Source: an uncultured Eubacteriales bacterium (GTDB lineage: Bacteria > Bacillota > Clostridia > Oscillospirales > CAG-382). From it: a stretch of DNA of 10,276 nt. Positions within the stretch are counted from its first letter, which is position 1. Every line of letters starts with the position of its first letter. Shown piece after piece: positions 5,938-10,276 of this stretch. The DNA lies in the NCBI GenBank assembly GCA_934444485.1, contig CAKSCN010000092.1, forward strand, positions 1 to 10,276, read 5' to 3'. A program made the position numbers and the translations under genes. The notes beneath the pieces were generated by a model. The model saw only the letters and a list, made by a program, of their open reading frames with translations, was not told the DNA's origin and made no database searches.

Positions 5938-6729
5938 TCAACCTCCTATCAGTGTATGTATACCTTCGTTTTCAGAGGTATTTTGCAGGTGCGCCATTTT
6001 CTCCTTATCGGGGGTGGCGGCGTCGCCCATGGCGTACTCACGGTTAAGTCCGACATATTTATCGTAGCCGAGCTTATGGTAAGGGAGCAGGTGAAGCTCG
6101 TTTGCGCCGACGCTCACGGCAAATTTTGCGATGTCCCGTATTTCCCTTTCGGTATCGTTGAAGCCGGGTATGGTGGGGACACGGACGGTGAGCGTTTCGC
6201 CGTGCGAGAGAAGGCGTGAGAGACGGATGATGTTTTCACGGATTGTCTCGGTTCCGACGCCGGTATACTCTCTGTGCTTTGCGCTGTCGGTATGCTTGAC
6301 ATCAATGAGGAAATGATCGACAAAACCCAGAGACTTCTCTATATTCTCCCATTTTACGGCGGCTGTTGTTTCCACTGCGGTGTTTATGCCTTCAGACTTT
6401 GCGCACCTAAAGAGTGCGGCGGCGAAATCCGGCTGACAGAACGCTTCTCCTCCGGTGAGGGTCATGCCGCCTCCGCTTCTGCGGTAATAGGGCATATCCT
6501 TTTTCACATCGTCTATGACCTCACGGACGGTTACGTCTCTGCCGACGGTGACTCTTTCTCCGTTTTTGAGCATGGTTTCGGTCTCAAATCTCTGCGACTC
6601 GGGGTTGCAGCACCATCTGCATTTGAGTATACAGCCTTTGAGAAACACGTTCGTGCGTATTCCCGGGCCGTCATGGACGGAAAATTTCTGTATATCGAAG
6701 ATTCTTCCCTTTACTTCTTCTGCGTTCAT
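5938..6729 (-). CDS. Radical SAM glycyl-radical-enzyme activating enzyme, short form
   Basis: A 263-aa activase that would abstract a hydrogen from the glycine of the neighbouring dehydratase. It opens with GRIFDIQKFSVHDGPGIRT, diagnostic of the PFL-activase family, and carries the radical SAM cluster motif C33-X3-C37-X2-C40 followed by NPES. Further hallmarks are GGGMTLTGGE at 86-95 and VRVPTIPGFND (about 194-204). Between the CX3CX2C motif and GGGMTLTGG there are only about 45 residues and no CX2CX2CX3C ferredoxin motifs, so the insert with two extra 4Fe-4S clusters found in many activases (such as CutD and glycerol dehydratase activase) is missing, as in PFL activase. TGGEAF replaces the more usual TGGEPL-type sequence. 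AGAGGA lies before the ATG, 15 bp after the dehydratase stop; the pair is certainly cotranscribed. Confidence 0.95.
   Translation of the reverse strand: MNAEEVKGRIFDIQKFSVHDGPGIRTNVFLKGCILKCRWCCNPESQRFETETMLKNGERVTVGRDVTVREVIDDVKKDMPYYRRSGGGMTLTGGEAFCQPDFAAALFRCAKSEGINTAVETTAAVKWENIEKSLGFVDHFLIDVKHTDSAKHREYTGVGTETIRENIIRLSRLLSHGETLTVRVPTIPGFNDTEREIRDIAKFAVSVGANELHLLPYHKLGYDKYVGLNREYAMGDAATPDKEKMAHLQNTSENEGIHTLIGG
5941..5947 (-). promoter_or_regulatory. Perfect Shine-Dalgarno deciding a GTG start
   Basis: AGGAGGT on the minus strand lies inside the last codons of the activase gene, with an 8-nt gap to the GTG of the EutS-type gene. It is the best ribosome-binding site in the operon and explains a non-ATG start. 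Confidence 0.85.
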
Positions 6730-6744
6730 TTATGTGCAATCCTC

Positions 6745-9240
6745 TTAAAAGTTTCTCTGCTCGGTACGGTTTATGATATCGTCCTGGAGCGACTTCGACA
6801 GCGTTGTGAAAAGTGCGCTGTAGCCGGCGACTCTGACGACAAGGCTTCTATACTTATCGGGATTCTTCTGTGCGTCGAGGAGAGTTTCACGGCTGACGAC
6901 GTTGAACTGCATATGGCTGCCCTTCTGGTCGAAGTAGGCTCTGACGAGTGCGACAAAGCTCTCGAGTCCGGACATTCCCTCAAGTGCCGAGGGATGGAAC
7001 TTCATATTGAAGAGCGTGCCGTTGGAGGCGATGCCGTGGTCAAGTCTCGAGACGGAGTTTGCGGACGAGGTCGGACCGTGGGTATCGAAGCCTGCGGAGG
7101 GTGAAACGCCGTCGGCAACAGGGGTATGGGCGTATCTGCCGTCGGGAGTTGCGCCTGTCTGCGCACCGAGGGGGACGTTTGCCGAGACGGGGTAAAGACC
7201 TGCCTGGAATATGCCTCCTCTGGGGTTGCGGTAGATTTCGAGTGGCTTTGTGTACATATACGCCGCTTCTCTTGCGACGGTATCAACCTCTTCGACGTCG
7301 TTGCCGTACTTGGGGAGCTTCATTATCTCACGGCGCATTTCGGCGTACTTTCCGCCAAGCTCTCCGGCGACCTTTTCGTAGACGGCACGTATTTCGCTTT
7401 CGCTTCTGTGAATGCCGGAGCGGTTCAATTCCTTTGTTATCGCATCGAGGACACGGGAATCACCGTCGGCTTTGCCGTAATTTTCACGGAGTGCGTTGCG
7501 AAGCTCTGCGAGGGTATACTTTTTATCTTCAAAGACAAGCTTTTTCACGGTATACAGTGAGTCTGCGACGTTTGCTATACCGAAGCCCTGAGGTCCCGTG
7601 AAGTTATAGACTGCGCCGCCCTGTTCGGGAGTTTTTCCTCTTGCGATACAGTCCTCGACCATTGACGAGAGAAACGGAAGCGGACATCTTTCGGCGTGTG
7701 CCTTATCTATTGCGTTATCGGCGTTGACGAGAAGTGCGATGAAATAATTCATCTGCGTGCGGTAAGCCTCGATGAACTCGTCGTAGCTCTTTATATTTTC
7801 GACGTGCTTTGTTTCGGGCGAGACTCTTACTCCGCCGTCGATACCTGACGAAAAGACCATTTCGAGAGGTCGGCACATATTGAAGAATGCGGCGTCGTGC
7901 CATCCCCACGTTTTGCCGGACTTCTGCGGTTCGACGCATCCGATTATATTATAGTCTCTTGCGTCCTCGACGGCAAGTCCTCTCGAAATAAGGCTCGGGA
8001 TTATGACCTCGTCGTTATAGTACGCCGGGAGTCCGACGCCGGTACGGGTAAGCTCTGCGGCTTTTATGAGAAAGTCGTGCGGCGAGCCGTTCCACACTCT
8101 GACAGAGAACGACGGCTGGGGGAGCATGACGTGCTTTGTGGCATATATGCACATGAAAGAGAGGTCGTTTGTGGAATCTCTGCCGTCCGGGGTCTGACCG
8201 CCGGCGATAAGGTTCTGGAAAAGTGAGTAACCGGCAAAGCCTTCGGCAGACACTGCGTCACGGGCCTTATTGAGGTCGTTGAGCTTTACCCATATGCAGT
8301 CCATAAGCTCCTGCGCAAACTCACGGGTCATGCCGCTCTTCATGCTTTTTTCGTAATACGGGAGCATATAGCGGTCAAAGCGACCGGGGGAAATGGAATG
8401 TCCGCTCGACTCGATCTGAAGAAGCATCTGCACGAACCAGAACGACTGGCACGCTTCATAGAAGTCTCTTGCGCCTCTCATGGGGACTCTTGCGCAGTTT
8501 TCGGATATGCGCTCAAGCTCTTTTTTACGCACGGGGTTTGTTTCTCTGCGGCTTTGTGCGTAGCTTTCGGCGGCGTATCTTGCGGCGTAGACACCCACTG
8601 CCTCGCAGCTTATGAGGACTGCTTCGAGGAAAGAATGTCTTTCGGCGTAGTCGGCGTCTCCGAGGGAGAGTTTACCGAGTTCAGCCTTGACACGCTCGAT
8701 GACTCCGGTAAAGCCGTTTGCGAGGATATCGGCATAATCAACGGTGACATGACCGACGCCGTTATAGTAGTAGTTACCGGGAGTAAAGAAGTTATGCTCC
8801 ATGGCAAGCTTTGCGGCGGGGGCGATATATGCGTCGGCAAGCTCGCTTGTGGTTTTGCCTTTCCAATATTTATGGACGGCCGAGAGCGCACGTTTTGTGT
8901 TTTCGGATATGTAAAACGGATCCGCCTTTCTTTTGGCTATGGTATCGAACTCCGCCTCAAGCCACTCGAACGAGAACTCGGGGAAGGTCTGACAGCCTCT
9001 CGGCGATTTTGTTGCGGAGCCGACGATAAGCTCATCGGGACGGATTGTTATCGGGATATTCTCGAGGATATGCCTGAACGCTTTCGCACGGCGAAGCACA
9101 ATCGGTTCGGACTCTGTCTGCATATACGACTCTGTGACAAGTACGGCTCTGTCTGCTTCTATCTCGGGCATTTTGCGGTAAAGCTCGGCTTTGAGTTTAT
9201 CGATTCTCGGGGACTTTTTCGGTTCTTCGGTGTTATACAT
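6745..9240 (-). CDS. Glycyl radical B12-independent diol dehydratase (1,2-propanediol/glycerol type)
   Basis: An 831-aa glycyl radical enzyme, full length. The thiyl cysteine is C435 in GCVEP (434-438) with catalytic E437; the glycyl radical site is G806 in VRVAGYSA near the C-terminus. Residues matching the substrate pocket of Clostridium butyricum glycerol dehydratase are present at equal or nearly equal positions: H164 in GVGH, H281/S282 in SGHSISPGRFD, and D449 in GWHDAAFFN. This set marks diol dehydratases rather than PFL, and differs from choline lyase. The neighbouring lactaldehyde-forming aldolase makes 1,2-propanediol the likely substrate, giving propionaldehyde and water; glycerol cannot be excluded. 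No N-terminal targeting extension is visible. The ATG follows GAGGTGAGAGA and lies about 66 nt downstream of a predicted transcription start. It is the first gene of the operon, with its activase immediately after it. Confidence 0.95.
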   Translation of the reverse strand: MYNTEEPKKSPRIDKLKAELYRKMPEIEADRAVLVTESYMQTESEPIVLRRAKAFRHILENIPITIRPDELIVGSATKSPRGCQTFPEFSFEWLEAEFDTIAKRKADPFYISENTKRALSAVHKYWKGKTTSELADAYIAPAAKLAMEHNFFTPGNYYYNGVGHVTVDYADILANGFTGVIERVKAELGKLSLGDADYAERHSFLEAVLISCEAVGVYAARYAAESYAQSRRETNPVRKKELERISENCARVPMRGARDFYEACQSFWFVQMLLQIESSGHSISPGRFDRYMLPYYEKSMKSGMTREFAQELMDCIWVKLNDLNKARDAVSAEGFAGYSLFQNLIAGGQTPDGRDSTNDLSFMCIYATKHVMLPQPSFSVRVWNGSPHDFLIKAAELTRTGVGLPAYYNDEVIIPSLISRGLAVEDARDYNIIGCVEPQKSGKTWGWHDAAFFNMCRPLEMVFSSGIDGGVRVSPETKHVENIKSYDEFIEAYRTQMNYFIALLVNADNAIDKAHAERCPLPFLSSMVEDCIARGKTPEQGGAVYNFTGPQGFGIANVADSLYTVKKLVFEDKKYTLAELRNALRENYGKADGDSRVLDAITKELNRSGIHRSESEIRAVYEKVAGELGGKYAEMRREIMKLPKYGNDVEEVDTVAREAAYMYTKPLEIYRNPRGGIFQAGLYPVSANVPLGAQTGATPDGRYAHTPVADGVSPSAGFDTHGPTSSANSVSRLDHGIASNGTLFNMKFHPSALEGMSGLESFVALVRAYFDQKGSHMQFNVVSRETLLDAQKNPDKYRSLVVRVAGYSALFTTLSKSLQDDIINRTEQRNF

Positions 9241-9270
9241 TCTCTCACCTCAAATGCGGTATGGTTGGTC

Positions 9271-9283
9271 GGGAACTGTTCCC
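9271..9283. promoter_or_regulatory. 13-bp perfect palindrome, candidate operator in the dehydratase leader
   Basis: GGGAACTGTTCCC is symmetric around one base and lies about 24-36 nt after the predicted transcription start, between promoter and ribosome-binding site. With a one-base centre it forms a poor RNA hairpin, so a dimeric repressor site in DNA is more likely (inference). The regulator is unknown. Confidence 0.5.
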
Positions 9284-9312
9284 TGCCATATTATTATCCT
9301 TTTACGTCTGCT

Positions 9313-9341
9313 ATTGTACCATACTTTTCCCTGTTTGTCAA
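9313..9341 (-). promoter_or_regulatory. Main sigma-70/SigA-type promoter of the operon
   Basis: On the minus strand TTGACA (9336-9341), a 17-bp spacer and TACAAT (9313-9318) form a near-consensus promoter. Transcription would begin near 9306, about 66 nt before the dehydratase ATG. Palindromes lie on both sides (9271-9283 and 9361-9372), suggesting regulation. Confidence 0.85.
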
Positions 9342-9360
9342 TATGAAATCCACGAAAAAC

Positions 9361-9372
9361 CACAAATTTGTG
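9361..9372. promoter_or_regulatory. 12-bp perfect palindrome upstream of the main promoter, candidate activator site
   Basis: CACAAATTTGTG is centred about 60 bp upstream of the predicted transcription start, a distance typical for class I activators such as CRP-family proteins. The sequence TGTGGTTTT extending from it also occurs in the middle copy (5104-5115) of the repeat at the internal promoter, in the opposite orientation and at a similar upstream distance. A shared regulator is possible but unproven. Confidence 0.45.
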
Positions 9373-9399
9373 TTGATTTTTCTTTGTTTTCAAAAAATC

Positions 9400-9439
9400 G
9401 CTCGCCGCAGGGGCAAACGATGGCTGCTCGCCGCAGGGG
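9400..9439. repeat. 14-bp direct repeat with 26-bp period
   Basis: GCTCGCCGCAGGGG occurs at 9400-9413 and again at 9426-9439, with a 12-bp unrelated spacer. It lies at the operon side of the repeat-rich region, just upstream of the putative activator palindrome, and marks a sharp change from AT-rich promoter DNA to GC-rich repeat DNA. Confidence 0.75.
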
Positions 9440-9458
9440 GGACGAGGGTTACGGTGGT

Positions 9459-9514
9459 GTTCTTTCTTGAAAGAAAGAACCAAAGAATTTTAAGGAGCAA
9501 AGCTGGCGCTTTGC
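9459..9514. repeat. Two adjacent short inverted repeats
   Basis: GTTCTTTC (9459-9466) pairs with GAAAGAAC (9473-9480) around a 6-nt loop, and GCAAAGC (9497-9503) pairs with GCTTTGC (9508-9514) around TGGC. Neither is followed by a run of T in either direction that would make a clear terminator, so they are read as part of a dispersed repeat family. Confidence 0.6.
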
Positions 9515-9550
9515 AGGGACGGATTATATTGTAATTTGAAGGCACTGCCG

Positions 9551-9667
9551 AAGTCGGCGTCCATATACGCAAGCCGCCGACTTAGATGAGGTAAGACACA
9601 TCTTATCCGAGATAGTACGAAAGTCGGTGGCGCATATATGCGCATCATATGCGCAAGTGACCGACTT
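9551..9667. repeat. Pair of related palindromic elements sharing AAGTCGG/CCGACTT arms
   Basis: Copy one: AAGTCGGCG (9551-9559) pairs perfectly with CGCCGACTT (9575-9583). Copy two: AAGTCGGT (9621-9628) pairs with ACCGACTT (9660-9667) and encloses further palindromes, GCGCATATATGCGC (9630-9643) and GCGCAT/ATGCGC (9640-9654). Both copies are followed by AGAT. They are two diverged copies of one REP-like element, 37 bp apart. A short T-run after copy two resembles a plus-strand terminator, but no plus-strand gene lies upstream of it. Confidence 0.7.
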
Positions 9668-9869
9668 AGATTTTTGTAGCATCAGATTTTGTGGGGAATG
9701 TAATTTGGGGAAACACCGTTCGCAATGAAACGCCTCGCACAGCTCGACAATTTCATTTTTGCGAAGATGAGGCTCTTGGTGTGTGCGTAAATTGAGGTTT
9801 GCGCTTGCTTATGGGGAATTCGGGGAAAATCAAGCTTTCTTGAGAGTGCGAAGCTCAATGTTAGCACTT

Positions 9870-10053
9870 TCTCCATGGTGTATTGGAGGCGGCAAAGCCG
9901 CCAGAGAAATTGCGAAGCAATTTACTCTCGAGTTGACCGTGTCAACTCCGGAGGCATCCTCTTGTGTAACCGGTTGCAAAGCAACCTATGGAGCTGTCAC
10001 GCCGAAGGCGTCGGACTGAGGGACTGTCGGATAAGTACTCTCTCCATGGTATA
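9870..10053. repeat. Array of five mini-hairpins bounded by a direct repeat
   Basis: Five perfect stems with 3-nt loops follow one another: GGCGGC-AAA-GCCGCC (9888-9902), AAATTGC-GAA-GCAATTT (9907-9923), GAGTTGAC-CGT-GTCAACTC (9930-9948), GGTTGC-AAA-GCAACC (9972-9986) and ACGCC-GAA-GGCGT (9999-10011). The block is framed by TCTCCATGGTGTA (from 9870) and TCTCCATGGTATA (from 10041), 171 bp apart. The stems differ in sequence but share size and loop type, which suggests conserved structure or mosaic growth of a non-coding mobile repeat. Confidence 0.65.
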
Positions 10054-10103
10054 CCGTAGGGCGAGTGAACGCAGACTTCGCTAGCGTAATCTCACGCCGT
10101 ATA

Positions 10104-10145
10104 AACCGCACACACGGTTATGTATACCGCACCGTAGAAGTGCGG
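10104..10145. repeat. Two small inverted repeats
   Basis: AACCG/CGGTT (10104-10119, 6-nt loop) and CCGCAC/GTGCGG (10127-10145, 7-nt loop) lie next to each other. No T-run follows, so a terminator call is not supported. Confidence 0.4.
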
Positions 10146-10185
10146 CAAACGATAAGCACAAAACCTCAACCTTTAAAAAATATTC

Positions 10186-10214
10186 TTGTATTTTGTCAAA
10201 AACTGTGATAAAAT
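10186..10214 (+). promoter_or_regulatory. Candidate rightward promoter for a gene or RNA beyond the window
   Basis: TTGTAT (10186-10191), a 17-bp spacer and TAAAAT (10209-10214) with an extended -10 TG one base before it. Downstream in the last 60 bp are CGGG/CCCG and the palindrome CAGTTTTAAACTG (10259-10271), but no open frame: the ATG at 10249 meets a stop after two codons. The transcript would be a structured leader or a small RNA continuing to the right, transcribed away from the operon. Confidence 0.45.
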
Positions 10215-10276
10215 AAAAAAGTCGGGCGAATACCCGGCTGAAAGAGGATGAATTGAAACAGTTTTAAACTGGGCGG

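Larger units (their letters stand above)
9375..10185. other. Gene-free, repeat-rich intergenic region
   Basis: About 800 bp with no reading frame that shows a known family, a credible ribosome-binding site or coherent composition. It is instead a mosaic of short direct and inverted repeats with 3-4 nt loops, in at least four blocks listed separately. Such mosaics (REP/MITE-like non-coding repeats) are common between genes in gut Clostridia. I see no tRNA, rRNA or CRISPR structure and no transposase remnant. Confidence 0.6.

Noticed and set aside
6745..9240. Choline trimethylamine-lyase (CutC)
   Set aside because: The enzyme carries H164, S282 and the GWHDAAFFN motif of diol dehydratases, and the aldolase neighbour fits propanediol rather than choline.
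8398..9534. A 378-codon plus-strand open frame
   Set aside because: It is antisense to the dehydratase and runs through the main promoter into the repeat region; no domain can be seen.
9621..9676. Intrinsic terminator on the plus strand
   Set aside because: The stem has a large structured loop and a near-identical sister element lacks the T-run; no plus-strand gene lies upstream, so a repeat explains it better.
9870..10053. CRISPR array
   Set aside because: The hairpins are all different, with irregular spacing and no constant repeat or spacers, and no cas genes are present.
9682..10084. Small open frames of 60-80 codons in the repeat region
   Set aside because: They cross the hairpin arrays, lack ribosome-binding sites and encode no recognisable sequence.

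Overview
The window carries most of a glycyl-radical-enzyme bacterial microcompartment (GRM) operon. Every protein-coding gene I can support lies on the minus strand, so transcription runs right to left, and the last gene runs off the left edge. Clostridial-type Shine-Dalgarno sites, consensus TTGACA/TATTAT promoters, a GC content near 50% in genes and AT-rich regulatory gaps suggest an anaerobic Bacillota (Clostridia, probably a gut Oscillospiraceae/Lachnospiraceae-like organism). This taxonomic guess is an inference.

Layout in order of transcription. (i) 10276-9241: about 1 kb without a believable gene. It is packed with short inverted repeats, holds a candidate promoter firing rightward off the window, and next to the operon holds a near-consensus promoter (9313-9341) flanked by two perfect palindromes. 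(ii) 9240-5158: glycyl radical diol dehydratase, its radical-SAM activase, an EutS/PduU-type shell protein and an EutP/PduV-type GTPase, tightly packed. (iii) 5157-5008: an AT-rich gap with a second, near-perfect promoter and three copies of a 12-bp repeat. (iv) 5007-2499: class II (fuculose/rhamnulose-phosphate type) aldolase, a GlcG/PduO-C-like protein and a zinc alcohol dehydrogenase. (v) 2483-1054: three BMC-H shell proteins (one with a loop insertion, one canonical, one with a long basic tail) and an EutN/CcmL vertex protein. (vi) 930-1: the N-terminal 310 residues of a PduS/RnfC-like flavin/iron-sulfur protein.

How it fits together (inference from known GRM5-type fucose/rhamnose compartments, e.g. 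in Clostridium phytofermentans and Roseburia). The aldolase cleaves a deoxysugar phosphate to DHAP and lactaldehyde, and lactaldehyde is reduced to 1,2-propanediol. The glycyl radical enzyme dehydrates the diol without B12 to propionaldehyde inside a protein shell, and the alcohol dehydrogenase and PduS-like protein recycle cofactors. The CoA-acylating aldehyde dehydrogenase and phosphotransacylase needed to finish the pathway are not in this window and may lie past the left edge. The most interesting details are a near-identical amphipathic helix at the C-terminus of the aldolase and the N-terminus of the alcohol dehydrogenase (probable encapsulation peptides), a four-cysteine linker in the aldolase, a basic tail on one shell protein, and the regulatory repeats around both promoters.
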